From an uncultured Lachnospiraceae bacterium (GTDB lineage Bacteria; Bacillota; Clostridia; Lachnospirales; Lachnospiraceae): a stretch of 64,000 nt of DNA. The stretch lies in the NCBI GenBank assembly GCA_947626745.1, contig CANQTF010000009.1:1-64000 (forward strand), given 5' to 3'. The position numbers and the translations under genes are program-made. Positions within the stretch are counted from its first letter, which is position 1. Every line of letters starts with the position of its first letter. This document shows positions 1-9,316 of this stretch, in pieces. Under the pieces are notes generated by a model. The model did no database searches. It saw only the letters and a list, made by a program, of their open reading frames with translations, and was not told the origin of the DNA.

Positions 1-263
1 TCATTATACCTCAAGGAACCAATACTCTTTTTATTTATTTATTTTCTATCAACTGACAATATCTTTACTCCAACCGCACATTTTTCCATAAAAAGACGGA
101 CTCTTTTTTGGCTTTTTCAGGTAAAAAAACCGTTAAGTTGACGGGCTAAGCCGCATAAAACCGGGAAAGTTCTAAATACGCCCCTTAATTTGATGACATT
201 GGAAACTCCATAATATTGCGGTCGCATAAAACAATTTCAGCATTACATAATAATCCTTTATTT
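1..263. other. AT-rich intergenic stretch, nothing recognised
   Basis: This stretch is clearly more AT-rich than the coding DNA to its right. I see no ORF with a convincing ribosome-binding site, no RNA gene and no clear terminator. The gene to the left of the window may end or begin near here. Confidence 0.5.
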
Positions 264-374
264 CTATTTCAATTCCGTCCATAAAAAATCATTCTCTTTT
301 GAAGCCCATGCAAGCCAATTGTAATCATCGCGCAGATCACCCCACATCGTTAATGAAACGGTAAGGTTATCCAT
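264..374 (-). CDS. possible 36-aa small protein
   Basis: Read by eye, since it is too short for the ORF track. An ATG at 374 is preceded by AAAGGAG at about 9 nt and opens a 36-codon frame ending in TAG, beginning MDNLTVSLTMWG and rich in Trp and acidic residues. It is not recognised. It lies downstream of the HAD gene on the same strand in AT-rich DNA. It could be a true small protein, the start of a decayed gene, or chance. Confidence 0.3.
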   Translation of the reverse strand: MDNLTVSLTMWGDLRDDYNWLAWASKENDFLWTELK

Positions 375-434
375 ATCGCATTTCTCCTTTACTCTGGATA
401 TAAAACTTTTATATCGTTTGAGAGCGTTTATCGC

Positions 435-1277
435 CTATCGCGGAAGATACTTTGCCGAAAGCATTTGAGATAATTCCTTCACGGAATCAAAGATCAGGTG
501 GGGCTGTACGTCCGACGTCTGCGCGTCCTCCAGCGACGCCTCGCCGCTCAGGACGAGAATGCTTTTCAGGCCGTTGTTCCTGCCTGCGGCAATATCCGTG
601 TAGAGCCTGTCGCCCACCATGGCGATGTGCTCCCGCGCCGTGTTCACCCGCGTGCAGAGATAGTCGATGATATCCCCGTTGGGCTTGCCGATGATGCGGT
701 CCGGATAGCGGAACGCCGAGGCATGGATAAAGGCGTGGATTGCTCCCGCGTCGGGGATAAATCCCGTCTCCGTCGGGCAGTTGTAGTCGGGGTGGGTCGC
801 CAGATAGGGAAGTCCGGCCCTGACATGGTCGCAGACACGGCACAGCTTCGCGTAATCGAGCGAAGTGTCGAAGGCTGTCACCACGACATCCGGATAGCTG
901 TCCTCCAACACGATACCGGCCTGTGTAAATTCTTCCCGCAGCATGTCATTACCGAGCAGGAATACCTTTGCGCCCGGAAAGTGTTTCTGCAGATACGCGA
1001 TCGTGGCCTGACCGGAGGTGACAATCTTGTCCTCCTCCACGTCCAGACCCATGCGGTGCAGCTTCTCCACATAGACGGCGGCATTCTTCGAGGAGTTGTT
1101 GGTCACGAACACATAGTTCCTTCCCGTCTCCTCTATCTTATGCAAAAACGCCGGCGCGCCGTCGATCCATCTCTCCCCGAGATAGACCGTGCCGTCCATG
1201 TCCAGCGCAAAACAGCGGATCTCCTGCAATATATCGTTTTCGTCGTGATTGACGGGCGGTAAGGTTTTCTGTTTCAT
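435..1277 (-). CDS. HAD-IIA family hydrolase (NagD/phosphoglycolate phosphatase-like)
   Basis: The 280-aa protein has the class IIA HAD signature: the nucleophile motif DMDGTVYLG near residue 26, the VTNNSS threonine/asparagine motif of motif II, a lysine in GKPNGD, and MVGDRLYTDI as the acidic motif near the C terminus. These proteins are cytosolic phosphatases acting on small phosphorylated metabolites (sugar phosphates, nucleotides, p-nitrophenyl phosphate in vitro), and the true substrate cannot be read from sequence. Length is normal for the NagD/AraL group. The ATG at 1277 follows AAAGAG closely, and a TATAAT box lies upstream. It appears monocistronic. Confidence 0.85.
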   Translation of the reverse strand: MKQKTLPPVNHDENDILQEIRCFALDMDGTVYLGERWIDGAPAFLHKIEETGRNYVFVTNNSSKNAAVYVEKLHRMGLDVEEDKIVTSGQATIAYLQKHFPGAKVFLLGNDMLREEFTQAGIVLEDSYPDVVVTAFDTSLDYAKLCRVCDHVRAGLPYLATHPDYNCPTETGFIPDAGAIHAFIHASAFRYPDRIIGKPNGDIIDYLCTRVNTAREHIAMVGDRLYTDIAAGRNNGLKSILVLSGEASLEDAQTSDVQPHLIFDSVKELSQMLSAKYLPR

Positions 1278-1348
1278 CTCTTTCTCATCATCGCGGGTGA
1301 TTTCTTATATTTGCAAGCTGCAGATTCCGCGCCTGTTCCCGCAGGTCT

Positions 1349-1377
1349 ATTATACCCAAAATCAAACCGCAGGGCAA
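1349..1377 (-). promoter_or_regulatory. predicted promoter of the HAD gene
   Basis: On the minus strand TTGCCC (1372-1377) and TATAAT (1349-1354) are separated by exactly 17 nt, a good vegetative sigma factor promoter reading toward the HAD gene. Confidence 0.55.
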
Positions 1378-1393
1378 CGGATAAATCATCCTT

Positions 1394-2452
1394 TCAGTTT
1401 GTAGTTACTTGCGCATCAAAAATCTCGCTGGATAGTTCTAAATATTCATCATAAGTTATTTCGGTTCCATTTAAGTAATATTTTTCTGGGCCCTCTACAT
1501 TATCTTCATCAATAAGTTCTTCATTGAAATTCATTTCTTCAACTAAATTATCTGCTCCTTCAAATAATTCCATATGGTATGACTCATATCCTTGATGCAT
1601 TCTGTTGCTATACAAAATCCATATAGCTCCCCTGAAATAGGTATATGAAAGAGTGAAACCATAGCCTTCTCCTGCGGCAAATCCATATACCTGACCATCC
1701 CGCGCGTCAAGATATATCCCGCCGTAAGGCCCATTCAGAATCAGTTCGTTTTCTCCGTCGTTGTCAAGATCGATTTTCTCTCCGACAGAATATGCATCCC
1801 ATTCTTCAGAATCCATATTTAAATCAGTGATATAAAATGTCGATGTCGAATCCGTAGGATCAACTGCATTGATTGAACCACTGATAAATAAATCAAGCAG
1901 TTCATCTGCTTTCATTTCTGACTGTTCTTCCGGCGCACCATCCGCAAAAGAATAGACGTCCACATCCAAGAACTCATTAGCATCCGAGATAACCGTCATT
2001 TCTGCCTTATCGTCAATGACAGAGATATCTGCCACCACATCATGAGGGGCTTCGCTGGTAAAACGAAGCTTGTCCCCTTCCCAAACCGCTGTGCCACGCA
2101 ATGTACCGGCGCGATATATGCCGATTTCTACCACATAGGTCCCATCCTCCTGCAAAGCAAGCGTTAAATCGCTGTAAACCTCCGAGGTCCCCTGTTTATC
2201 GGTATAAATGCCAGAGACATCCGCCTTCTCTGCAGACTCTGTATCCGCCGTCTGCACTTGATTCTCCTTTTGTTCTTGCTCTTCATCCACAGGTAACTCT
2301 TGCTCTGTTGCACCGGATTTCTGTAAGGTTGTCTCTTGCGTCTGAGTTGCTTTCTGTGTCCGTATCGGCTGCCCACCATTCCCATCAGGCGTACAGGCCG
2401 TAAGGGAAAACATAAGACAACCCACAAGTAAAATGTCTAATCTTTTTTTCAT
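1394..2452 (-). CDS. predicted lipoprotein of unknown function
   Basis: The 352-aa protein starts with a lipoprotein signal peptide: basic MKKR, a hydrophobic stretch and the lipobox SLTAC with Cys at about residue 20. A Gln/Glu/Thr-rich linker of roughly 60 residues follows, typical of a tether from the membrane, then a beta-rich globular part that includes an acidic DLDNDGENELIL segment resembling EF-hand-like loops of surface proteins. I do not recognise the family. It has its own promoter and is divergent from a small XRE regulator, which might control it. Codon use and GC are somewhat lower than in neighbours. Confidence 0.75.
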   Translation of the reverse strand: MKKRLDILLVGCLMFSLTACTPDGNGGQPIRTQKATQTQETTLQKSGATEQELPVDEEQEQKENQVQTADTESAEKADVSGIYTDKQGTSEVYSDLTLALQEDGTYVVEIGIYRAGTLRGTAVWEGDKLRFTSEAPHDVVADISVIDDKAEMTVISDANEFLDVDVYSFADGAPEEQSEMKADELLDLFISGSINAVDPTDSTSTFYITDLNMDSEEWDAYSVGEKIDLDNDGENELILNGPYGGIYLDARDGQVYGFAAGEGYGFTLSYTYFRGAIWILYSNRMHQGYESYHMELFEGADNLVEEMNFNEELIDEDNVEGPEKYYLNGTEITYDEYLELSSEIFDAQVTTN

Positions 2453-2507
2453 AATGATATATTGCCTCCTGTTATAACTCCGCTTTCGTTAACTATCGGT
2501 AATCTCC

Positions 2508-2536
2508 ATTATAGGCGCGGAAGAAGAATAAAGCAA
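2508..2536 (-). promoter_or_regulatory. predicted promoter of the lipoprotein gene
   Basis: TTGCTT (2531-2536) and a perfect TATAAT (2508-2513) are spaced by 17 nt on the minus strand, about 55 nt upstream of the lipoprotein start. Confidence 0.55.
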
Positions 2537-2552
2537 TTCACCAGTTTGCAGT

Positions 2553-2777
2553 ATGATTAAATTTGATAAGCTTTTCCGAACCTTGAAGGAAAACGGGATA
2601 AGCCAGTACAGCCTATATACCCGCTATGGCATAAGCAGGTCGCAGATACAGCGGCTCAAAACCAATCAGTCCGTCACCACGCATACGCTGAATATGATAC
2701 TGAACATCTTGGGCGACGGCTTCACGCTTGATGACATCGCGGAATTTACACCCGATGAAAAGGAAAAGGTAAAATAA
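2553..2777 (+). CDS. small XRE-family HTH regulator
   Basis: The 74-aa protein is a single Cro/C1-type helix-turn-helix domain. YSLYTRYGISRSQIQRLKTN reads as helix-turn-recognition helix, and a helix containing LGDGFTLDDI closes the fold. It resembles the small YozG-like regulators of Firmicutes. It is divergent from the lipoprotein gene and lies about 105 nt upstream of the DUF6062 gene. A local regulatory role is inferred only from position. Confidence 0.75.
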   Translation: MIKFDKLFRTLKENGISQYSLYTRYGISRSQIQRLKTNQSVTTHTLNMILNILGDGFTLDDIAEFTPDEKEKVK

Positions 2778-2881
2778 ACCGACAAAATGGACGTTTTCAC
2801 CCGAAAGTATTTACCGCGCTGCCGAAATCGTGTAAAATAATCACAGTAAAAACTGCGAAAAGAAAGCGAGGTCTTCCGGCC

Positions 2882-3643
2882 ATGAAAGAACAACTGTACA
2901 CGATCCCGTTGAATGACGCCATGAACGCAGAAGACGAATGTCCGTTCTGCTTTATCGAGCGGAATGTGGAGCAGGATCTGTTAGACTTCGTGCTCGGCTC
3001 CGGTTCTTCCTACATGGAGAGCGATATCCGCGAGCAGACCGATCTGGCGGGATTCTGCCGGGACCATTTCAAGAAGATGTTCGACTACGGCAACACGCTC
3101 GGCAACGCATGGATCTTAAAGACCCACTACATGCAGATCAACCGCGAGCTGCAGGAGCAGTGCCGGAATTTCAAGCCCGGCAGGACTTCGCTGAAAGATA
3201 AGTTCAGGAAACAGACCGAGCGCCAGAATCCCATCGGCATATGGGTGGAGAAAAAAGAGCAGTCGTGCTATATCTGCAAGCGCTATGCAGACACCTACGA
3301 GCGCTATCTGGATACCTTCTTCGTCATGTACAAGCGCGACCCGGCATTCCGCGACAAGGTAAAGAACAGCAAGGGCTTCTGTCTGCATCACTTCGGCGAT
3401 CTGTGCGAGGCCGCCGACAGCCGCTTAAACGACAAGGAAAAGGCGGCGTTCTACGATATGGTGCTGCCGCTTATGGAGCAGAATATGGCGCGGCTCGCCG
3501 AAGACGTGTCATGGCTGGTGGAGAAATTCGACTACCGCAATAAGGACGCCGACTGGAAAAATTCCAAGGACGCGATCCAGCGCGGCATGCAGAAGCTGAA
3601 AGGCGGTTATCCGGCTGACCCGCCCTACAAAATGAACAAATAG
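2882..3643 (+). CDS. DUF6062 family protein
   Basis: The 253-aa cytosolic protein matches what I recall of DUF6062, a Clostridia-restricted family of unknown function. Two Cys-containing clusters are visible, CPFCFIE near residue 20 and SCYICKRY near residue 127, and each is followed by a CRDHF or CLHHF motif. The arrangement looks like two duplicated metal-binding halves. The ATG at 2882 sits behind a G-rich AAAGCGAGG-like site. The gene ends at a bidirectional terminator. Confidence 0.75.
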   Translation: MKEQLYTIPLNDAMNAEDECPFCFIERNVEQDLLDFVLGSGSSYMESDIREQTDLAGFCRDHFKKMFDYGNTLGNAWILKTHYMQINRELQEQCRNFKPGRTSLKDKFRKQTERQNPIGIWVEKKEQSCYICKRYADTYERYLDTFFVMYKRDPAFRDKVKNSKGFCLHHFGDLCEAADSRLNDKEKAAFYDMVLPLMEQNMARLAEDVSWLVEKFDYRNKDADWKNSKDAIQRGMQKLKGGYPADPPYKMNK

Positions 3644-3661
3644 ACGGGCACGGCCCGATAT

Positions 3662-3696
3662 GAAAAATGACACCGGCTCTGTCCGATGTCATTTTT
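3662..3696. terminator. bidirectional rho-independent terminator
   Basis: AAAAATGACA and TGTCATTTTT form a perfect 10-bp stem around a 14-nt loop. A/T tracts on both sides let it serve the DUF6062 gene on the plus strand and the 128-aa gene on the minus strand. Confidence 0.8.
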
Positions 3697-3757
3697 ATCT
3701 GCCGGAAATCGTCCGTGCAGCCATATGTTCACACTGTCTGCGATCCGCCTTGTCCGC

Positions 3758-4144
3758 TTACATAGCGTCCATAGAGCCGTCGTGGTCGTCGTCAAAGAAC
3801 TCCTCCACCTTGACTTCCGCTGTGTCCGCGGCTTTCTTGACGGTATCCGCCGCTTTCCCTGCGGTCTCTTTCACGGCTCCCACGACCTTGTCCGTCGCTT
3901 CCGCCTTCGCCGCGTCAAGCCCTTCCTTGAACTCTCCCGCCTTCTCCAAGCCGAGATCGACATAGTTGCGGTCGGTCTCCTTCGGCGCCTCATCGTCCAG
4001 ATCATCGTCAAAGTTATCGAAATCGTCGTCCTCAAAATCATCGTCCACAGAACGATCCCTGCCCTGCAGATAATAGTATGCTCCTGCCGCCGCCGCGCCG
4101 AGCACTGCCGTCACCATCAGAAATTTACCGAATTTTTTTGCCAT
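3758..4144 (-). CDS. small membrane-anchored acidic protein (YtxH-like layout)
   Basis: The 128-aa protein has an N-terminal transmembrane helix (residues 5-25), a very acidic Asp-rich middle, and an Ala/Lys-rich amphipathic helical segment with AGKAADTVKKAADT-type repeats. This is the general layout of YtxH-like or LEA-like stress proteins, but similarity is compositional and I assign no function. AAAGGAG lies 7 nt upstream of the ATG. It is divergent from the TetR regulator gene, which is a candidate controller. Confidence 0.65.
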   Translation of the reverse strand: MAKKFGKFLMVTAVLGAAAAGAYYYLQGRDRSVDDDFEDDDFDNFDDDLDDEAPKETDRNYVDLGLEKAGEFKEGLDAAKAEATDKVVGAVKETAGKAADTVKKAADTAEVKVEEFFDDDHDGSMDAM

Positions 4145-4298
4145 GAGGGGTCTCCTTTCACCGACTCTTTGTTATAACAATATACTAATACTATTTTACC
4201 AAATTGAAAAGGGAATATGTACAAAAAAATATCTTTTTTTCCTCGGATACAATATCTTGTGGCATAAAAATTTTTGGAAACTAGTTTATGCCAAAACA

Positions 4299-4327
4299 TT
4301 GAATCGACTCTTTTTTTGTGATATATT
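4299..4327 (+). promoter_or_regulatory. predicted promoter of the TetR gene
   Basis: TTGAAT (4299-4304) and TATATT (4322-4327) are spaced by 17 nt. The octamer-like sequence TCGACTC occurs on both sides of the -10 box (4304-4310 and 4333-4339), a possible operator pair for autoregulation. Confidence 0.5.
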
Positions 4328-4420
4328 AAAATTCGACTCACAAAGTCAATATGCGGCGGATCACGTCCGGATCCATGCGATCCCGTATACGCGCCGAAGC
4401 AAAAACGAACAGGAACTGCC

Positions 4421-5026
4421 ATGAACGATAAATTTTTTGATCTGAAAAAAGAAAAACAGGACCGCATGATCAACGCCGCGCTGAAAGTATTCGCCGCAAA
4501 CGGATACAGACACGCCAGCACCGACGACATTGTGGCCGAGGCCGGCATCAGCAAAGGGCTTTTATTCCATTATTTCGGGAACAAGATCGGCCTTTACGCC
4601 TTTCTGTACGACTACAGCGTCCGCTTCATGAAACTGGAATTGACTACCGGAGTCTCTTCCACCGCGAACGACTATTTCGAGATCCGCAAGCAGATCGAGT
4701 TTGCCAAGATGCAGGTGCTGAAGAATTATCCGCATATGCAGCGGTTTCTGGAACGCTGCGCTTCGGAGAACGTCAGCGAGGCGCTCGCAGCCATCGGGCC
4801 GCAGCGCGACACGATCCGGGAACTGTACAGCGATCTGAAGGGCCGGGCCGACCGCAGTCTTTTCTTAGACAACGTCTCCTTCGAGAAGCTGGATGCCATG
4901 TTGGATTACACGATCAGCGGAATCATGGCGGCGCACGCCGAAGAGCCGTCCTTCCGGCCGGAAGCGCTCTACGAGGAAGCCGTCTCCTACCTCGATATGA
5001 TGCGGGAGATCTCCTATCGGAAATAG
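4421..5026 (+). CDS. TetR/AcrR family transcriptional regulator
   Basis: The 201-aa protein has the N-terminal TetR HTH (residues about 10-57): INAALKVFAANGYRHASTDD leads into a helix-turn-helix with GISKGLLFHYFGNK, the usual recognition helix ending. The rest is an all-helical ligand-binding domain too variable to name a ligand. The ATG at 4421 follows AGGA at 7 nt. The nearest divergent target is the small anchored acidic protein. It ends in a strong terminator shared with the MocR gene. Confidence 0.85.
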   Translation: MNDKFFDLKKEKQDRMINAALKVFAANGYRHASTDDIVAEAGISKGLLFHYFGNKIGLYAFLYDYSVRFMKLELTTGVSSTANDYFEIRKQIEFAKMQVLKNYPHMQRFLERCASENVSEALAAIGPQRDTIRELYSDLKGRADRSLFLDNVSFEKLDAMLDYTISGIMAAHAEEPSFRPEALYEEAVSYLDMMREISYRK

Positions 5027-5032
5027 AGAGAC

Positions 5033-5064
5033 AAAAGGTCTGCACATACGCGCAGACCTTTTTT
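5033..5064. terminator. bidirectional terminator between TetR and MocR genes
   Basis: AAGGTCTGC (5035-5043) pairs perfectly with GCAGACCTT (5052-5060), flanked by A and T runs. The 3' T run overlaps the MocR stop codon. Confidence 0.85.
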
Positions 5065-6553
5065 AACGCTGTGTCTTGGCATCGGCTCTCCTGCCGTTTC
5101 GCCGCACCGCCCACGCATCCTTCAACAATGCGATCCCTTCCCGGATCTGCTGCGCCGTAAGTCCTCCGTATCCCAAAATCAGCATCGCCGGCTCTCCCGT
5201 TGTCCGGCTTCCGTCGGCATTTCCGGACACGCCGTTTTCCGGGCCTCCCATTCTGAAATCACTCATTTTATAAACCTTCACATCGACCCCGGCCGCCAGG
5301 CTTACCAGTTCTTCCTCGCTGCGCCCGCACCTGTCCCGCAGGATCACATGCAGACCTGCGTTACTGCCGGATATCTCGAAGGTTTCTTCAAACTCCCTCA
5401 GCTCGTCAAGCAGCAGATCATGCTTTTCCCGATAGCGCTTGCGCATCTTATTCAGATACCGCTCAAAACAGCCGTCCCCGATAAACTCGTTCAGGATCGT
5501 CTGGTCTATCCTCGACACCGTGGAGGAATAGAAGCCGCACGCGCTCCTATACCGCGCAAGGAGCGGGTAAGGCAGCACCATATAGCTGACGCGGATCGCC
5601 GGGGCGATCGCCTTGGAGAACGTGCCGATATAGACCACTTTTCCCTCCGCGTCGGACGCCTGCAGCGACGGGAGCGGCTTTCCTTTGTAGCGGAACTCGC
5701 TGTCGTAATCGTCTTCGATCAGATAGCGGTCGGGCTTTTCCGCCGCCCATCTGAGCAACTCCATGCGTCTGCCGATCGGCATGGAAACACCCGTCGGATA
5801 CTGGTGCGACGGCATCACGTACGCCACCTGCGCGTCGGTCTTGCGCAGACAGTCCACGCGCATGCCGCTCTCGTCCATCGGCACAAGTAAGACCGGGTAG
5901 GCGCAGGACTGAAAGATCCGGTAGGCCCGCACATAGGTGGGATTCTCCATCGCCACGCGGATATGCCGCCCCAGTATTTTCTCCAGCAAAAGAAGCAGGT
6001 AATCGTTCCCTGCCCCCACAATGATCTGTTCCGGCTCGCAGTTTACGCCGCGCGACCCGTGCAGATAACGGCAGATCGTCGTGCGCAGCTGCAGATCGCC
6101 CTGCGGCTCGCCCAGAGAGAACATCTCGCTGTTGGCGTCAACGAGAATGCTCTTGGTGATCTTTTTCCATGTGGCATAGGGAAAATAACGCATGTCAATG
6201 GCATTGGGCGAGAAATCATAGCGCGCGGCGCGCCGCTCTTCACGGCCGTGCGTCTCAGCCGCCTCCCCCTTTGCCGGCGCGTCTATCACATACAGCTCTT
6301 CAAACGCGCTGACGAAATACCCCCTGCGCGGTCTGGCCTCCACATACCCTTCCGTCACGAGCTGGTCGTAGGCCATATCCACCGTTGTCCTCGACACCTG
6401 CAGATATTCCGCCAAAAAACGAGTCGAGGGCAGCTTCTCGTTTTGCAGAAGATGCCCTGACCTTATCTCGTTCCTGATATATTCATAGATCTGTTCATAC
6501 AGCGTTTTTGTGTTTTCCGGCTGCAGCCGGATATGGATCGGTAGCTCTTTCAT
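5063..6553 (-). CDS. MocR/PdxR-type GntR-aminotransferase regulator
   Basis: The 496-aa protein fuses an N-terminal winged-helix GntR domain (about residues 1-75, LPSTRFLAEYLQVSRTTVDM) to a fold type I aminotransferase domain. The PLP-binding lysine is in GTFSKAIAP, and other PLP-domain motifs (YVMPSHQYPTG, EDDYDSEFRY) are intact. MocR regulators use PLP or an amino-acid adduct as effector, PdxR being the best-known example. No vitamin B6 gene is adjacent, so the target is unknown. It is the last gene of glnS-DUF2225-MocR, 18 nt after the DUF2225 stop. Confidence 0.85.
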   Translation of the reverse strand: MKELPIHIRLQPENTKTLYEQIYEYIRNEIRSGHLLQNEKLPSTRFLAEYLQVSRTTVDMAYDQLVTEGYVEARPRRGYFVSAFEELYVIDAPAKGEAAETHGREERRAARYDFSPNAIDMRYFPYATWKKITKSILVDANSEMFSLGEPQGDLQLRTTICRYLHGSRGVNCEPEQIIVGAGNDYLLLLLEKILGRHIRVAMENPTYVRAYRIFQSCAYPVLLVPMDESGMRVDCLRKTDAQVAYVMPSHQYPTGVSMPIGRRMELLRWAAEKPDRYLIEDDYDSEFRYKGKPLPSLQASDAEGKVVYIGTFSKAIAPAIRVSYMVLPYPLLARYRSACGFYSSTVSRIDQTILNEFIGDGCFERYLNKMRKRYREKHDLLLDELREFEETFEISGSNAGLHVILRDRCGRSEEELVSLAAGVDVKVYKMSDFRMGGPENGVSGNADGSRTTGEPAMLILGYGGLTAQQIREGIALLKDAWAVRRNGRRADAKTQR

Positions 6554-6571
6554 GGATTCCCCGACTGCCGC

Positions 6572-7438
6572 TTATTTCTTGGCGGCATTCTTCTCTTTGA
6601 TCTTCTGCATCAGCATATCCTTGATATCCCTCGCCTTATCCTTCATGCGCGGATTCGCCGTACTGGACTGCAGGATGCCTTGGATCAGACGGCTGGAAAG
6701 ATCGTACTGGTCAAAGCGCATCGCGGTGACGGCGATCACATAATCCACCGTCGGCTCATCCATGCCGCACATCGGGAAACTCTCGGTCTGTCTCGCAGCC
6801 AAAAATCCCTCCAGCGCATTCCGCAGGAACTCATTCTCTTCGTCCTCGCACTGCTTCTTCTGCGCCGCGTAATCCGGGAGATTCTTGTCAAGATGCTCCG
6901 CCTTGCCGCGCAAGAGCCATGCGGTCTTCAGGCAGATGTATGCCTTCTCGCTCGCCCGCGTCTGTTTTACGATCGCGTTCACGAGGGTCAGCTTATAACG
7001 CTCCAGCGCCTCGTCGTATGTATAGATCTCTTTCTCCTGCTTCTGCGGTTTGAAGGTCGAGGTGATCTTCTCCCTGATATTCTTCGCCTGCGGTGAAGTG
7101 ACGTACTTGAAGAAACGGCTCAGCGCCGCATAGCCGCAATCCGGACACATGATCACATCGTATTTCAGCAGATCGATCTGCTCATAGCGCGGCCTGAGAT
7201 CCAGATCGCTTCCCGCCAGCTTCGCTTTGCCGATCTTGACCGTCCTTGCCTTGAACTCTTTATCACAGATCGGACACGTAAATGATTTGTCAAAAAGGAA
7301 ATCCTGCTCCTGTACGACGGGTGCGGCCGCCTTGCCGCCTTCCGCTCCCTTATCCGCTTTCTTCTGGCTCTCATACAGATCCATATTCTCCAGATTGCCT
7401 AATCCAAACTGCTCTAATCCTGACAATAATCCTGCCAT
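6572..7438 (-). CDS. DUF2225 family zinc-ribbon protein
   Basis: This cytosolic protein has a CPIC near residue 58 and a CPDCGYAA near residue 100, forming a split zinc ribbon, followed by an all-helical, TPR-like C-terminal half. That is the known DUF2225 layout; its function is not established. I chose the ATG at 7438 because GGAGG lies 7 nt upstream, giving 288 aa; the ORF-track start at 7456 has no such site. It sits 55 nt after glnS on the same strand and is probably cotranscribed. Confidence 0.8.
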   Translation of the reverse strand: MAGLLSGLEQFGLGNLENMDLYESQKKADKGAEGGKAAAPVVQEQDFLFDKSFTCPICDKEFKARTVKIGKAKLAGSDLDLRPRYEQIDLLKYDVIMCPDCGYAALSRFFKYVTSPQAKNIREKITSTFKPQKQEKEIYTYDEALERYKLTLVNAIVKQTRASEKAYICLKTAWLLRGKAEHLDKNLPDYAAQKKQCEDEENEFLRNALEGFLAARQTESFPMCGMDEPTVDYVIAVTAMRFDQYDLSSRLIQGILQSSTANPRMKDKARDIKDMLMQKIKEKNAAKK

Positions 7439-7493
7439 CGTGCTTCCTCCAATCATAGCTTGCGCTATTCATATCTTTTATTCTCTCACAAAT

Positions 7494-9197
7494 TTACTGT
7501 TTCGGCAAGACAAAAGAACTCTTCAACGAAACAATTCTGTTGAACACGAGTGCGTCCGGCTTGGAATCCTTGCTGTCCACACAGAAAAATCCCTGTCTGA
7601 CGAACTGGAATCTGTCGTACGCGCCCGCCCCGTTGACGGAGGGCTCGATGCGGCATTCGCGCATGACCGTCAGCGAATGCGGATTCAGATTCAGACTGCC
7701 GTCCTCATTGTACACGCCCTTCTCCTCGTCGATGATATTCTCGTACAGACGGACCTCCGCGCTGACCGCGTCCGCCGCGGAGACCCAGTGGATCGTCCCC
7801 TTGACCTTGCGGCCGTCTGGGCTGTTGCCGCCCTTGGACGCCGGATCGTAAGTGCAGTGTACCACCGTCACCCTGCCGGCATCGTCTTTCTCATAACCGA
7901 CGCACTTCACGAAGTAAGCGCCCATCAGGCGTACCTCGTTGCCCGGAAAGAGCCTGAAATACTTCTTCGGAGGCTCTTCCATAAAGTCCTCCCTGTCTAT
8001 ATACAGTTCCCGCGAAAAAGGCACTTCCCGTTTGCCGAGCGCCTCGTTCTCCGGATTGTTGACGATCGCAAGCCACTCCGTCTGCCCTTCGGGGTAATTG
8101 TCGATGACCAGCTTGACCGGATCGATCACCGCCATGATGCGCGGACATTTCATCTTGAGGTCTTCCCTGATACAGTATTCCAACATGGAGTACTCCGCAG
8201 AGGAGTTTGCCTTGGACACGCCGCACAGCTCCACGAACATTTTGATAGATTCCGGCGTGAAACCGCGTCTTCTGAGCGCCGCCACCGATACGAGACGGGG
8301 ATCGTCCCAGCCGTCCACAATGCCGTCCTCCACCAGCTTCTTGATATACCGCTTTCCGGTGACTACATTGGTCAAATACATCTTCGCAAATTCGATCTGC
8401 TTCGGCGGATGCGGGTATTCCAGCTCCTCCACCACCCAGTTATAGAGCGGCCTGTGATCCTCGAACTCCAGCGTACAGATAGAGTGTGTGATCCCCTCAA
8501 TGGCATCTTCAATGGGGTGCGCGTAATCGTACATCGGATAGATGCACCACTTGTCCTTCGTGTTCTGATGTGACAGATGCGCCACACGGTACAGGATCGG
8601 GTCGCGCATATTGATATTCGGCGACGCCATGTCGATCTTCGCGCGCAGGGTCTTCTCCCCGTCGGCATACCGGCCCTCCTTCATCTCCTCGAACAGTCTG
8701 AGATTCTCCTCCACGCTCCTGTCCCGGTTGGGGTCGTCGGTGCCCGGCTCGGTCAGCGTCCCGCGGTATTCGCGCATCTGTTCCGCCGTCAGGTCCGACA
8801 CGTACGCTTTGCCCTTCTTGATCAGCTTCACCGCGCCCTCGTACATCTGATCGAAGTAGTCCGAAGCGAAGAAGAGCCTGTCCTCGAAATCCGCGCCGAG
8901 CCATTTGACATCTTCCTTGATAGACTCCACGAACTCGCTCTTCTCCTTCGTCGGGTTCGTATCGTCAAAGCGAAGATTGAACTTGCCGCCGTACTGTTTC
9001 GCCAGCCCGAAATTCAGCAGTATGCTCTTGGCATGTCCGATATGCAGATAGCCGTTGGGTTCGGGCGGAAACCGCGTATGCACCGTGTCATAGACGCCCT
9101 CCGCCAGATCCTTGTCGATGATCTGCTCAATGAAATTTCTGGAGACGGCTTCTTTTTCCGTCGTTTCTTCCGCTGTAATCTTGTCGTTCTCGCTCAT
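7494..9197 (-). CDS. glnS: glutaminyl-tRNA synthetase
   Basis: The 567-aa class I aminoacyl-tRNA synthetase charges tRNA-Gln. [17 protein letters not shown] is the HIGH signature with the GlnRS-specific PEPNGYLH context, and [11 protein letters not shown] is the shared GluRS/GlnRS motif. The C-terminal anticodon-binding beta-barrels follow ([16 protein letters not shown]). The KMSKS region reads [12 protein letters not shown], a divergent form. AAGGAG is 9 nt upstream of the ATG. Many Firmicutes lack GlnRS and use the GatCAB route, so this enzyme marks a lineage that has it. The 119-nt upstream gap is too short for a normal T-box leader. Confidence 0.95.
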   Translation of the reverse strand: MSENDKITAEETTEKEAVSRNFIEQIIDKDLAEGVYDTVHTRFPPEPNGYLHIGHAKSILLNFGLAKQYGGKFNLRFDDTNPTKEKSEFVESIKEDVKWLGADFEDRLFFASDYFDQMYEGAVKLIKKGKAYVSDLTAEQMREYRGTLTEPGTDDPNRDRSVEENLRLFEEMKEGRYADGEKTLRAKIDMASPNINMRDPILYRVAHLSHQNTKDKWCIYPMYDYAHPIEDAIEGITHSICTLEFEDHRPLYNWVVEELEYPHPPKQIEFAKMYLTNVVTGKRYIKKLVEDGIVDGWDDPRLVSVAALRRRGFTPESIKMFVELCGVSKANSSAEYSMLEYCIREDLKMKCPRIMAVIDPVKLVIDNYPEGQTEWLAIVNNPENEALGKREVPFSRELYIDREDFMEEPPKKYFRLFPGNEVRLMGAYFVKCVGYEKDDAGRVTVVHCTYDPASKGGNSPDGRKVKGTIHWVSAADAVSAEVRLYENIIDEEKGVYNEDGSLNLNPHSLTVMRECRIEPSVNGAGAYDRFQFVRQGFFCVDSKDSKPDALVFNRIVSLKSSFVLPKQ

Positions 9198-9316
9198 GGT
9201 TCCATGCTCCTTCGGACCCTGTCCGTAGTCCTGATCTGCTAAGACCCGCCTGTCTGCCGAGTCTGCGTCTATTGTACCATAGGAATTTTAAAATAGGAAG
9301 ACCGAATATCCGTATA

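Noticed and set aside
7227-8573. 448-aa plus-strand ORF
   Set aside because: It lies antisense to glnS and DUF2225, is rich in Arg/His/Leu as shadows are, and shows no domain.
9198-9316. T-box leader for glnS
   Set aside because: The gap is only 119 nt and I find neither a T-box sequence nor an antiterminator/terminator pair.
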